NCBI GenBank assembly: GCA_003170995.1 | Contig: PMXT01000058.1 | Coordinates: 4,600-18,987 of the forward strand | Direction of reading: 5' to 3' | Source of the DNA: Actinomycetota bacterium | Lineage (GTDB): Bacteria > Actinomycetota > Thermoleophilia > Gaiellales > Gaiellaceae | DNA: 14,388 nt | Shown: in pieces, positions 6,101 through 13,103 of the stretch | Layout: each line of letters opens with the position of its first letter | Position numbering within the stretch: position 1 is the first letter of the stretch | Made by a program: the position numbers and the translations under genes | The notes under the pieces: generated by a model | The model's database searches: none | What the model saw: the letters and a program-made list of their open reading frames with translations, nothing else | What the model was told of the DNA's origin: nothing

Positions 6101-8398
6101 TTGCGGAGTCAAGATGGCTCACGTTTTTGGCGTGTTTACCTTGGGCTCGGAGCGGCGGCGCTCGGAACCTACCTGCTCGTTCCGGGCGGTGCAGTACGAG
6201 ACTGGTACTTCTACGACCTAATCGGTCTGAGTTCGGTCGTAGCGATAGTGCTGGCAACCTACCTCTACCGCCCGCGCGCGGTACAGGCCTGGCTGTTTCT
6301 CGCTGCCGGCCAACTCGCTTTTGTCATCGGCGATGGCCTCTTCAGCTACCAGCAGTACGTCGCACACGAAGCGCCGTGTCCCTCGATCGCCGATGTCTTC
6401 TACCTGAGCGGCTACTTGCTTCTCACTATCGGGCTCAGCCTGCTCGTCCGCGCTCGCGCTTCTCGGCGGAACTGGATGGCGATCATCGACGCGGCAGTGA
6501 TCACCACGAGCCTCGCGCTTGCCTGCTGGCTGTTCTTGATGAATCCGATCGCGCACGACCAGACTCTGAGCGCGGCCGGACGGCTGATCTCGCTCGCCTA
6601 TCCACTCGGTGATGTACTCCTGCTCGCTACCATCCTTCGCCTCTCGATGGGCACGAGAGAGCGACCGCCAGCCTACTGGTTGCTCGGCGTGGGGACACTC
6701 CTTCTCCTCGTTGCCGATGCTGCGTACCTCGGGATCCTGCAGCAGACGGGCGACTTCCAATCGGGCGGTATCGTCGATCTAGGCTGGCTCGGCTCGTACG
6801 TTCTCTGGGGCGTGGCGGCTCTACACCCCTCGATGGCGAGCCTGTCGGCCCCCGCATCCGAGCAGCTGCCGCGATTGACGCCGCTACGACTCGCGCTGCT
6901 TGCTTGCGCTTCAGTAGCCGCTCCTGGGATGTTGACTGTCCAGTACGTACGTGGCGCGAGCCTCGAGATCCCCGTCGTCATCGGTTCGAGCGCGCTGCTC
7001 TTTCTGCTCGTGATCGCCCGAATGGCGTCTCTCGTTCTCAGCCACGAGGTTCGAAGTGAAGAGCTCCAGGCGCACGAGGAGAGACTTACCGGCGAGTTGG
7101 AGCAACGCGCGCACTACGATCCTCGAACCGGTCTCCCAAACCGAGAATTCTTTCTCGAACGGCTGGGCGACGTCCTAACGAAGAACGCGAGTACTCGGTC
7201 GGCGGTGTTGCTGTTTGGTATCGATGATCTGAGACTCTTCAACGAGGGCATCGGACATGCACTCGGCGACGAGCTTCTCCGTGCGCTCGCCGACCGGCTT
7301 CGACGCCTCGTACGGCGAGACGATGCGTGCGCGAGCCTGGGTGATGATTTCGCCGTACTCGTAGAGGACTCGACTATCGAGTCGCCGGCGAGCATCGCCG
7401 CACGTCTCGCGGAGGCGCTTCGGCTTCCGCTCCATCTCTCCGACGGGCACGAGACCATGATCCACATCAGTGCCGGCGCCGCAACCGCTACGGGTGAGGA
7501 CGCCACGGAGCTACTACGAAACGCCGAGGTCGCGCTCTCGCACTCCAAGCAGCTCAACAGAGGCTCCGTCGAGACGTTCGAGCCGGGAATGCACAAGGCT
7601 GTTTTCGAGCGGGTTGTGCTGAAGGGCCAGCTCGAGCGCGCGCTCGACGAGAAACAGTTCGTGCTTTTCTATCAGCCGATCGTCGATCTGGAGCGGGGCG
7701 ATCTCTGGGGCGCGGAAGCGCTAATCCGCTGGCGTCATCCCGAGCGAGGGTTAGTCCCGCCGGATGAGTTCATCCCACTTGCCGAGGAGAGTGGCCTGAT
7801 CGTGCCGATCGGACAGTGGGTGCTCGAGCAGGCGCTGAGCCAAGCGGCTGCCTGGAACGAGAAGGCGTCGGCGGAGCCGTTCGCCGTTACCGTCAACCTC
7901 TCGGCTCGGCAGATCGACTCACCCGGGCTCGTCGATACGGTCGCGCGCGCGCTCAGCGAGACGGGCGTGTCACCGAGTGAGATCGTGCTCGAGATCACCG
8001 AGACCGTGCTGATGGACGACGTCGACTCGGCTCTTCGGACGCTTTTCGAGCTGAAGGGGCTCGGCGTTCAGCTCGCGATCGACGACTTCGGCACCGGCTA
8101 CTCGTCGCTTCAATACCTCCGCCATGTCCCCGCTGACATCATCAAGGTACCTAAGCCGTTCGTCGACGACGTAGTGACGCGCGGTAGTGACGCCTACCGG
8201 GTCGCGAACGCGATTGTGCGCCTCGGCGAGAGCTTTGGCCTGCGTACGCTCGCGGAGGGAATCGAGATACACGAGCAATACGACCGGATACGCGAGCTCG
8301 GCTGCGAGCTCGGACAGGGCTACTACTTCTCGCAACCACTGCCGGCCGAAAGAGTAACGTTGCTTCTCGCTCGAATGCGCGAGACGCTTGCGGCCTAG
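6101..8398 (+). CDS. Membrane GGDEF-EAL protein, degenerate GGDEF, likely c-di-GMP phosphodiesterase
   Basis: The 765-residue product starts at TTG 6101, chosen for AGGAG at 6090-6094 with 6-nt spacing. Residues about 10-315 form a membrane sensor region of eight or so hydrophobic helices, then a short coiled linker (315-337). The GGDEF domain runs from about 338 (HYDPRTGLPNREF) to 495. Its signature is LGDDF at 413-417 instead of GGDEF, so diguanylate cyclase activity is unlikely; an RRDD at 405-408 resembles the inhibitory RxxD site. The EAL domain (about 505-765) looks intact: Q525, EAL 539-541, N599, E631, D661-D662 in DDFGTGYSSL, K682, E719 and Q739 match the catalytic and metal-binding set known from RocR-type enzymes. 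It should hydrolyse c-di-GMP at the inner membrane face, possibly with the degenerate domain acting as a GTP- or ligand-responsive regulator. The membrane domain's signal is unknown. It appears monocistronic. Confidence 0.9.
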   Translation: MRSQDGSRFWRVYLGLGAAALGTYLLVPGGAVRDWYFYDLIGLSSVVAIVLATYLYRPRAVQAWLFLAAGQLAFVIGDGLFSYQQYVAHEAPCPSIADVFYLSGYLLLTIGLSLLVRARASRRNWMAIIDAAVITTSLALACWLFLMNPIAHDQTLSAAGRLISLAYPLGDVLLLATILRLSMGTRERPPAYWLLGVGTLLLLVADAAYLGILQQTGDFQSGGIVDLGWLGSYVLWGVAALHPSMASLSAPASEQLPRLTPLRLALLACASVAAPGMLTVQYVRGASLEIPVVIGSSALLFLLVIARMASLVLSHEVRSEELQAHEERLTGELEQRAHYDPRTGLPNREFFLERLGDVLTKNASTRSAVLLFGIDDLRLFNEGIGHALGDELLRALADRLRRLVRRDDACASLGDDFAVLVEDSTIESPASIAARLAEALRLPLHLSDGHETMIHISAGAATATGEDATELLRNAEVALSHSKQLNRGSVETFEPGMHKAVFERVVLKGQLERALDEKQFVLFYQPIVDLERGDLWGAEALIRWRHPERGLVPPDEFIPLAEESGLIVPIGQWVLEQALSQAAAWNEKASAEPFAVTVNLSARQIDSPGLVDTVARALSETGVSPSEIVLEITETVLMDDVDSALRTLFELKGLGVQLAIDDFGTGYSSLQYLRHVPADIIKVPKPFVDDVVTRGSDAYRVANAIVRLGESFGLRTLAEGIEIHEQYDRIRELGCELGQGYYFSQPLPAERVTLLLARMRETLAA

Positions 8399-8461
8399 GA
8401 GAGGAGCCCTGCGAGATTACTGAGGCAAAGCTGCGGCTCTTTCGTCGTCCGCTAAGCAAGA

Positions 8462-8491
8462 CGAGGTCGCCCGGCTTTTCGGTCGATCTCG
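8462..8491 (+). terminator. Candidate terminator hairpin after the GGDEF-EAL gene
   Basis: CGAGGTCG (8462-8469) pairs with CGATCTCG (8484-8491) with one G-U, and an inner CCG/CGG pair extends the stem across a one-by-one mismatch around GCTTTT. It lies 63 bases past the stop with no U-tract, as is common for hairpins of GC-rich actinobacteria. The rest of 8399-8579 shows no gene I can support. Confidence 0.4.
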
Positions 8492-8566
8492 AGCTCCGCG
8501 TCCCGCTCACCCACCTCGCGGCCCAGGCAGCCCGCAGCGAGGCAGCGCCCTGTCGTTCCGGGCGCG

Positions 8567-8572
8567 TAGATT
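8567..8572 (+). promoter_or_regulatory. TAGATT -10 box for a probable leaderless transcript
   Basis: TAGATT fits the TANNNT consensus. Its last T is eight bases before the A of ATG 8580, so transcription would begin at or next to the start codon. No Shine-Dalgarno is present before that ATG, which agrees with a leaderless message. No clear -35 element is seen. Confidence 0.45.
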
Positions 8573-8579
8573 CCGCCGC

Positions 8580-8708
8580 ATGACCGAGATCCAGGCTTAC
8601 GTCTTTGTGGACACGGAGAATCCTGGCCCGAAGAGGATCGCGCGCGAGATCCGCGAACTCCCCGGAGTCATCGACACGGACTCCAAGGTAGTTCGCTGGA
8701 TCGACTAG
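8580..8708 (+). CDS. Small Lrp/AsnC ligand-binding-domain-like protein (42 aa)
   Basis: ATG 8580 to TAG 8706-8708 encodes 42 residues. The sequence MTEIQAYVFVDTE ... KRIAREIRELPGV ... resembles the first strand, helix and second strand of the small stand-alone Lrp/AsnC (RAM) ligand-binding domain. There 'AYVLV.TE.G....VA..I..IPGV..A' is typical. Family members are usually about 75-80 residues, so this is about half a domain and may be truncated. In its favour are an immediate upstream TAGATT box suited to leaderless expression and balanced codon use. Against it are its length, the absence of a ribosome site, and the neighbouring decayed hypA copy, which shows this stretch has been rearranged. 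If made, it might dimerise to complete a fold or bind an amino acid; neither can be shown here. Confidence 0.5.
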   Translation: MTEIQAYVFVDTENPGPKRIAREIRELPGVIDTDSKVVRWID

Positions 8709-8715
8709 CGGCGCC

Positions 8716-8952
8716 TCAGGCTAGCGCGATCTCGACGTCTTCGAGGATGACGTCGTGGGCGACGGGATCGGTCAGATCCCCCGATAGAACCGCTTCGACT
8801 GTCGAGCCCTCGGCGATCGTGCCGGCGTGGGCAAAGATCCGGTACGTCTCGGCTGGTGTCAGACACCGCTCAGAAGAAAAACCGTCCGTCAAGGCTTGAT
8901 CGTGCCGAAATCGTGACTTCTCAAGAACGTCGTGGCTTGTGGTGTCAGACAC
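8716..8952 (-). pseudogene. Decayed partial duplicate of the short hypA-like gene
   Basis: The last roughly 36 codons (AGTIAEGSTVEAVLSGDLTD ... ILEDVEIALA, split here) closely match the end of the intact gene at 9022-9288, and similarity continues through the stop codon. Upstream of about 8853 the match ends and the reading frame runs into the two 86-nt repeats, which supply its apparent N-terminus back to GTG 8952. The MHE nickel-binding start is therefore absent. I read this as a tandem duplication of the operon's last gene, cut at its 5' side by the repeats. A fused small protein of 78 residues could still be translated, but nothing supports a function. Confidence 0.7.
8854..8939. repeat. 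86-nt direct repeat, copy 1
   Basis: It begins with 25 bases identical to copy 2 (8854-8878 = 8940-8964), opening with T followed by the palindrome GGTGTC-A-GACACC (8855-8867). Further matches at the same offsets are CGTCAAGG and GACTTCTC, with the rest diverged. It lies between the hypA remnant and copy 2. Confidence 0.75.
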
Positions 8953-9025
8953 CGCTCAGAAGAAGCGCCGAGCGTCAAGGGGGCGGTGAAACGAAACAGC
9001 GACTTCTCGAGATCCTCGGCCTCAG
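8940..9025. repeat. 86-nt direct repeat, copy 2
   Basis: This tandem partner of copy 1 carries the palindrome at 8941-8953, CGTCAAGG at 8973-8980 and GACTTCTC at the matching offset. It ends at the stop codon of the intact hypA-like gene. The palindromic head resembles REP-type elements, but no transposase is nearby. Confidence 0.7.
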
Positions 9026-9288
9026 TCGAGCGCGATCTCGACGTCTTCGAGGATGACGCCGTGGGCGCTCGGATCGGTCAGATCTTCCGACAGCTCGGCT
9101 TCAATCTTGCAGCCCTCGGCGGTGGTCCCTGCGGCGGCGTCGACCCAGTGCTCCTCGAAATGCTCCGGAGTGAAATGGGAGAGCGCGCCCAGATGCACCT
9201 TGATACGGACGACGCGCTTGGCGTCGTTCTCCTCGGCCACGCGGAGGACGGTTGCGACGAGGTCTCGGATTGTGGCCTGCTCGTGCAT
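9022..9288 (-). CDS. hypA: Short HypA-like hydrogenase nickel chaperone lacking the zinc finger
   Basis: The 88-residue product begins MHE, the conserved HypA start whose His2 binds nickel for delivery to the hydrogenase large subunit. Residues 1-65 follow the HypA fold (TIRDLVATVLRVAEE, AKRVVRIKVHLGALS, FTPEHFEEHW, AEGCKIEAEL). Standard HypA (about 113 residues) then has two CxxC pairs forming a zinc site. Here there is only Cys60, and the segment is replaced by an acidic tail, DLTDPSAHGVILEDVEIALD. The ATG overlaps the protease stop as TGATG, so the two are translationally coupled, and it is the last gene of the hydrogenase operon. Nickel handling without the zinc domain suggests a specialised partner for this hydrogenase rather than a general HypA. 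A full-length HypA may exist elsewhere. A partial duplicate follows downstream. Confidence 0.8.
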   Translation of the reverse strand: MHEQATIRDLVATVLRVAEENDAKRVVRIKVHLGALSHFTPEHFEEHWVDAAAGTTAEGCKIEAELSEDLTDPSAHGVILEDVEIALD

Positions 9289-9755
9289 CAGTCTTCTTTC
9301 AGAAGGGCGCCGACTTCCTCGGCGATCTCTTCGACGATAGCGGGCACGGCCGCAGCCACGGCCGGCGAGAGTGGCTCGCCGGGGCCGAAGCTCTCGCCCT
9401 CAATGCCGAAGAAAAGTGCCTTGGCAGGCAGGCGGCCGAGCGCGCGCGCCAGCTCGATCGTGTCGCCGAGCGAGAAATGGTGGGTCGAGCCCTGCAGCAC
9501 GGCGTGCGGGACTTGCTCGGCGTTGAGATCGACGCGGTGGATCTGGCCGGCCGGGGCGCCGGAGTGAACAGCGTCCACGATCAGCACCGTGTCGCAACCC
9601 TCCCACTCGTCCAACAGGCTCGACTGCTCGGCCTCGGTGGCGAGTACGCGCACGGCTTCTGGAAGTCGTTCGTGCAACGCGCTTGCGACTTCCAGTCCAA
9701 CCGAGTCGTCGCCGCGCCAGCTGTTGCCGGTGCCGACGACGAGTATGTCGTTCAT
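9288..9755 (-). CDS. [NiFe] hydrogenase C-terminal maturation endopeptidase (HycI/HybD family)
   Basis: This 155-residue protease removes the C-terminal peptide of the nickel-loaded large subunit so the active site can close. The start [11 protein letters not shown] is family-typical; GTGNSWRGDDSVG carries Asp16 or Asp17, LIVDAVHSG carries Asp61, and STHHF carries His92/His93. These fit the nickel-sensing residues known for HycI and HybD (D/E16, D62, H90/H93). The start at 9755 is favoured because ATG overlaps the large-subunit TGA as ATGA; a longer frame back to 9833 would merely read antisense to coding. The encoded target, the large subunit, lies immediately upstream with a 9-residue tail after DPCxxCxxH. 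Its own stop overlaps the hypA start. Confidence 0.92.
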   Translation of the reverse strand: MNDILVVGTGNSWRGDDSVGLEVASALHERLPEAVRVLATEAEQSSLLDEWEGCDTVLIVDAVHSGAPAGQIHRVDLNAEQVPHAVLQGSTHHFSLGDTIELARALGRLPAKALFFGIEGESFGPGEPLSPAVAAAVPAIVEEIAEEVGALLKED

Positions 9756-11050
9756 CCCCGTTCGATCTCGAGCGTCAAGAAGTGCGTGGCGCAGGAGATG
9801 CAGGGGTCGTAGTTCCGGATCGCCTGCTCGCAACGGAGCGTCAGCTCCTCGTTCGGGAGATCCATGAACTGGCCCACGAAGCCGCGCAGGTCGGCCTCGA
9901 TCTGCGGCTGGTTCTGCGCTGTCGGCGGGGTGATCTTGGCGTCGAGGATGATCCCGTTCGCGTCGATCTCGTAGCGGTGGCAGAGCGTTCCGCGTGGGGC
10001 CTCGCTCGCGCCGCAGGCGGCTCCCGCCTTGGGCACGACTTCGAGAGCCGGCTCGGCGGGCTGCTCGTACTCGCGGATCAGCCGCAGCGCCTCGACGCAG
10101 ACCTCGACCAGTTCGACCGCGCGAACGATGATGCTCTTGAACGGGTTCTTGACCACCTTCGGCAGCCCGACACCCTCGGCGGCGCCGCGCGCCTCGTCCG
10201 AGAGCAGGTCGTACCAGAGCGCGTAACGAGCGAGCGGGCCTGTGAGGTACGAACCGCGCTCCTTGAGGTGTCCCTGCAGCGCGTTGGCATGCTCGACGTG
10301 CTCCTCGATCACGTGCTCGTAGAACTCGTTCAGCGGAATGTCGAGCCCTTTGTTCGAGACGAAACGCTCTCCGCCCTCGATCGGATAGACGCCGCCGGCA
10401 TCGAGCGCGGCGAACTCGTAGTCCATCTCGAAGTCGGGGAAGTCGAGCGTGCTAGCCCATTTCACCGTCTCCAGCGAGGTCGCGAGTGCCCACTCCAGGT
10501 CGGGCACCATCGCCTCCAGCTCAGCCTTGGAGGGCGCTTTGTAGAAGCCGCCCACTTTGACGTTGATCGGATGGATCTCGCGGCCGCCGACGACGGTCAT
10601 CACGTGGTTGCCGATCTTCTTCAGGCGCAGCGCCGTCTCGACCACCTCGGGCGCGTCCGCGGCGATCTCGATCGCGCTCGGATAGCCGAGGAAGTCGGGG
10701 GCGTGAAGCATGTAGATGTGGAGCGCGTGGCTCTCGATCCACTCGCCGCAGTAGAGCAGGCGCCTGAGTTGCTTGATCTGTCCTTCGATCTTGACGCCGC
10801 AGATCGCCTCCATCGAGTTGCAGGCCGCCATCTGGTAGGCGACCGGGCAGATGCCGCAGATGCGGGCGGTGATGTCGGGCGCTTCGGTGAAGTAGCGGCC
10901 GCGCAGGAAGGCTTCGAAAAAGCGCGGCGGCTCGAAGATGTTGAGCTTGACCTCTTCGATCTCGTCGCCCTTGAGGCGAATGAGCATTCCGCCCTCGCCC
11001 TCGACTCGGGCCAGGTAATCGGTCTTGATGGTGCGGGTCTCATCAGCCAT
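9752..11050 (-). CDS. hydA: [NiFe] hydrogenase large (alpha) subunit, group 3b-like
   Basis: The 432-residue catalytic subunit carries the Ni-Fe(CN)2CO centre that splits or forms H2 in the cytoplasm. The N-terminal motif is [10 protein letters not shown] (63-72; ligands C65, C68) and the C-terminal motif is DPCISCATH (415-423; ligands C417, C420). Where the L1 consensus RxCGxCxxxH has His, this protein has Tyr72. A tail of nine residues (FLTLEIERG) follows His423 and should be removed by the adjacent protease. ATG 11050 is chosen because GAGGAG (11061-11066 on the complement) lies 10 nt upstream and [21 protein letters not shown] matches the usual large-subunit start; the longer frame to 11230 is antisense noise. 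It overlaps the small-subunit stop by 8 bases (ATGGCTGA). Subunit order beta-gamma-delta-alpha matches soluble NADP-linked group 3b hydrogenases such as the Pyrococcus sulfhydrogenase. Confidence 0.94.
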   Translation of the reverse strand: MADETRTIKTDYLARVEGEGGMLIRLKGDEIEEVKLNIFEPPRFFEAFLRGRYFTEAPDITARICGICPVAYQMAACNSMEAICGVKIEGQIKQLRRLLYCGEWIESHALHIYMLHAPDFLGYPSAIEIAADAPEVVETALRLKKIGNHVMTVVGGREIHPINVKVGGFYKAPSKAELEAMVPDLEWALATSLETVKWASTLDFPDFEMDYEFAALDAGGVYPIEGGERFVSNKGLDIPLNEFYEHVIEEHVEHANALQGHLKERGSYLTGPLARYALWYDLLSDEARGAAEGVGLPKVVKNPFKSIIVRAVELVEVCVEALRLIREYEQPAEPALEVVPKAGAACGASEAPRGTLCHRYEIDANGIILDAKITPPTAQNQPQIEADLRGFVGQFMDLPNEELTLRCEQAIRNYDPCISCATHFLTLEIERG

Positions 11051-11804
11051 GACGGGCACTCTCCTCGCGGAAGGCAGGCTTGTAGCCGTTGAAGGTACGG
11101 AAGGCGCGCAGCAGGGCATCCTCGGCGACGCCCATATCGCTCCAGCGCTTGGCCAGCGAGACGGTGTTCGTCGTCTCCTTGGGGCCGAAGCAGCCGTAAC
11201 AGCCGCGGGCGTAGGAGGGGCAGATGGCACCGCAACCGGCCTGCGTTACCGGTCCCAGGCAAGGCGTGCCCAGCACCTGCACGCACGGCGTCTGGCGCTG
11301 CTTGCACTCGGTGCAGACGGCCGATGTGGGCACGTTCGGGCGTCTACCCGAGAGCAGAGCCAGGAGCGTGTCCACTAGCTGCGTCTTCGAGATCGGACAG
11401 CCCTGCAGCTCCAGGTCGACGTCGATGTGATCGGAGTGGGGAGTCGAAGTCTCAAGCGTCTCCAGGTACTCGGGATGCGCGTAGACGATCGACGCGAACT
11501 CCTTGACATTGGCCCAGTTGCGCAGCGCCTGGATACCGCCGGCGGTGGCGCAGGCGCCGATCGCCACGACGAGACCCGACTTCTCACGGATCTCCTTGAT
11601 CCGCTTGGCCTCTTCGGGCGTGGTGACCGAGCCCTCAACCAGCGAGACGTCCCATGGGCCCTCGATCTCGGCGCGGGTGGCTTCGGGGAAGTAGGCGATC
11701 TGGACGCGGCCGAGGATCCCCAGCAGCTCGTCTTCACAGTCGAGCAGCGTGAGTTGGCAGCCGTCGCAGGACGAGAACTTCCAGATTGCGATCGTCGGTC
11801 CCAT
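11043..11804 (-). CDS. hydD: [NiFe] hydrogenase small (delta) subunit
   Basis: The 253-residue iron-sulfur subunit relays electrons between the NiFe site and the gamma/beta module. Proximal-cluster ligands are visible: SSCDGC (C13, C16), GACATAGG (C85) and QGCP (C136). Further cysteines at 164, 167, 174, 182, 191, 195, 202 and 205 include a [16 protein letters not shown] block and a GCYGCFGP motif for the additional clusters of group 3 small subunits. There is no Tat signal or membrane anchor, in keeping with a cytoplasmic enzyme. ATG 11804 overlaps the gamma stop as TGATG and has AAGGAG just upstream inside the gamma gene; GTG 11807 is a less likely alternative. Its own stop overlaps the large-subunit start. 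Confidence 0.93.
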   Translation of the reverse strand: MGPTIAIWKFSSCDGCQLTLLDCEDELLGILGRVQIAYFPEATRAEIEGPWDVSLVEGSVTTPEEAKRIKEIREKSGLVVAIGACATAGGIQALRNWANVKEFASIVYAHPEYLETLETSTPHSDHIDVDLELQGCPISKTQLVDTLLALLSGRRPNVPTSAVCTECKQRQTPCVQVLGTPCLGPVTQAGCGAICPSYARGCYGCFGPKETTNTVSLAKRWSDMGVAEDALLRAFRTFNGYKPAFREESARHG

Positions 11805-12658
11805 CACAGCTCCTTTACGGCTACGAGGCTCTCAACCTCGTCCCAGGTGTAGACAGCGCCGTCACGGCAGACGAGCGTCGGGCCGATCTGGCAGTGGCCG
11901 CAGAGGCCGACGCCACAGCGCATGGTGCGCTCCATCGAGACGTAGATCGACTCGGCCGGCAGATCGCGATTGATCAGTTCCTGCGCGACGAACTTCATCA
12001 TGATCTCCGGCCCGACGATGAAGCCCCTGGCGTCGTCGGCGTCGAACTGGGCGGGCGGGATCAGCTTGGTGACCAGGCCGACCTTGCCTTTCCAGTCGCT
12101 GTCGCCGGCGTCGACGGTCAGATCGAGATCGACGTCGTAGTCACGCTGCCAGCTCTTGACCTCATCGAGGAAGAGCATGTCCGACGGCGTGCGCGCCCCG
12201 TAGAGAAGGACGAACCGCCCGTAGTCCTTGCGATTCTTGAGCACGTGGTAGATGGCCGGACGCAGCGGCGGAAGGCCGATACCGCCGGCGACGATGACCA
12301 CGTCCTTGCCCTTCGCCTCCTCGATCGGCCAGGTGTTGCCAAACGGGCCGCGGACACCGACCACAGTGCCGATTTCGACGGCGCAGAGCGCCTTGGTGAC
12401 AGCACCGACCGCGCGAATCGTGTGCACGAGCCGATCGTCGGTCGCGAAGTTGCCCGCGTTCGAGATCGGCACCTCGCCGACGCCGAAGGCGTAGAGCATG
12501 TTGAATTGACCGGGCCCCGGGACGATCGGAGCGCCGTCCACGGGCTCCAGTTCGAGCGTCCAGGTGTCGTACGTGTCTTGCCGCTTGGCCGTCACCGCGT
12601 AGGGGACGGGCGTCATGGCCTCGAGCGAGCCGGCGGTCTCAGTGAGTGTCTGTGCCAT
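11804..12658 (-). CDS. hydG: Hydrogenase gamma subunit: FAD/NAD(P)-binding oxidoreductase with 2Fe-2S site
   Basis: The 284-residue diaphorase subunit resembles dihydroorotate dehydrogenase electron-transfer subunits and sulfhydrogenase gamma. Residues about 15-110 form the FAD-binding barrel ([17 protein letters not shown]). Residues 120-230 form the nucleotide-binding half, with [13 protein letters not shown] as the NAD(P) loop and FIVGPEIMM near its end. The C-terminal C248-x4-C253-x2-C256-x7-C264 should hold a 2Fe-2S cluster. It would exchange electrons with NAD(P)H. The ATG at 12658 gives a 20-base overlap with the upstream gene and has no clear ribosome site, so coupling is likely; ATG 12616 (MTPVPYAV) is an alternative start. 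The stop overlaps the small-subunit ATG. Confidence 0.92.
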   Translation of the reverse strand: MAQTLTETAGSLEAMTPVPYAVTAKRQDTYDTWTLELEPVDGAPIVPGPGQFNMLYAFGVGEVPISNAGNFATDDRLVHTIRAVGAVTKALCAVEIGTVVGVRGPFGNTWPIEEAKGKDVVIVAGGIGLPPLRPAIYHVLKNRKDYGRFVLLYGARTPSDMLFLDEVKSWQRDYDVDLDLTVDAGDSDWKGKVGLVTKLIPPAQFDADDARGFIVGPEIMMKFVAQELINRDLPAESIYVSMERTMRCGVGLCGHCQIGPTLVCRDGAVYTWDEVESLVAVKEL

Positions 12659-13103
12659 AGATATCCAGGAGTCGGAAGCGGGTCGCCTGTAGGCGACCGA
12701 CGAGGACTTGGGAAAAGCGGGAGAGCAGCGCGTAACCGAGCACCGGGTCGGCGTCGCACTTACCGCGCAGGCAAGCGCCGTCGAAGGCGATCGCCCGCAC
12801 CAACTCGGTGGCCGTGACGTCGTACTTCCACTCATAGGGAGGAATCAGCCACGACCAGCCGAGCGCCTGGCCGGCTTCGACCGTGTCGATCCGCACCGAT
12901 TTCTTGTTGGGAACATCTAGATCGAGCGCGACCTCGCCCATACGGATGAGATAGAAGACGTCGGCCTGGTCGCCGGCCTTGGCGATCTTCTGACCCTCCT
13001 CGAAGTGAACGTTCTGGGCGCAGCCGACGATGAACTCCAGCTGCTCCTGCGTGAGCCCCGCAAAGACCGGACTCTCGGCTATTACGGCATCCAACTTTTT
13101 CAC
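12639..13103 (-). CDS. Stand-alone cyclic-nucleotide-binding-fold protein in the hydrogenase operon
   Basis: The 154-residue product has only a Crp/Fnr-type cyclic nucleotide-binding beta-roll: SPVFAGLTQEQLEFI (11-25), FEEGQKIAKAGDQADVFYLI (33-53), GEVALDL (56-62), AGQALGWSWL (77-86), then a C-terminal helix (118-145). No DNA-binding helix-turn-helix follows. The usual phosphate-binding cassette (GExxL...RxA) is poorly kept (GQALGWSWLIPPYEWKYDVTA), so binding of ordinary cAMP is doubtful. GTG 13103 overlaps the beta-subunit stop as GTGA, and its end overlaps gamma by 20 bases. Placement between the two electron-input subunits suggests a regulatory or assembly partner of the enzyme rather than a transcription factor. 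The fold is well supported; the role is inferred. Confidence 0.82.
   Translation of the reverse strand: MKKLDAVIAESPVFAGLTQEQLEFIVGCAQNVHFEEGQKIAKAGDQADVFYLIRMGEVALDLDVPNKKSVRIDTVEAGQALGWSWLIPPYEWKYDVTATELVRAIAFDGACLRGKCDADPVLGYALLSRFSQVLVGRLQATRFRLLDIYGTDTH

Noticed and set aside
6000..6221. 73-codon frame starting before the GGDEF-EAL gene
   Set aside because: It overlaps the real gene in another frame, has no recognisable motif, and lacks a ribosome site.
8399..8579. tRNA or other RNA gene in the spacer after the EAL gene
   Set aside because: No cloverleaf with a T-arm GTTCGA block could be built; only the hairpin at 8462-8491 is supported.
8854..9025. CRISPR array
   Set aside because: There are only two long units that diverge internally, with no uniform short repeat or variable spacer pattern and no cas gene.
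9756..9833. Longer N-terminus for the maturation protease
   Set aside because: It overlaps the large-subunit 3' end in another frame; the ATGA overlap and [11 protein letters not shown] mark the true start.
9683..11092. 469-codon plus-strand open frame opposite the hydrogenase large subunit
   Set aside because: It lies antisense to a gene with clear NiFe motifs; its protein resembles no family and is explained by GC-rich codon bias.
11051..11230. Longer N-terminus for the large subunit
   Set aside because: The extension reads the small-subunit gene in another frame; MADETRTIK with an upstream GAGGAG is the natural start.
11786..12817. 343-codon plus-strand open frame opposite the gamma subunit
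   Set aside because: Shadow of the FAD/NAD-binding gene, with Asp- and Arg-rich content typical of antisense frames.
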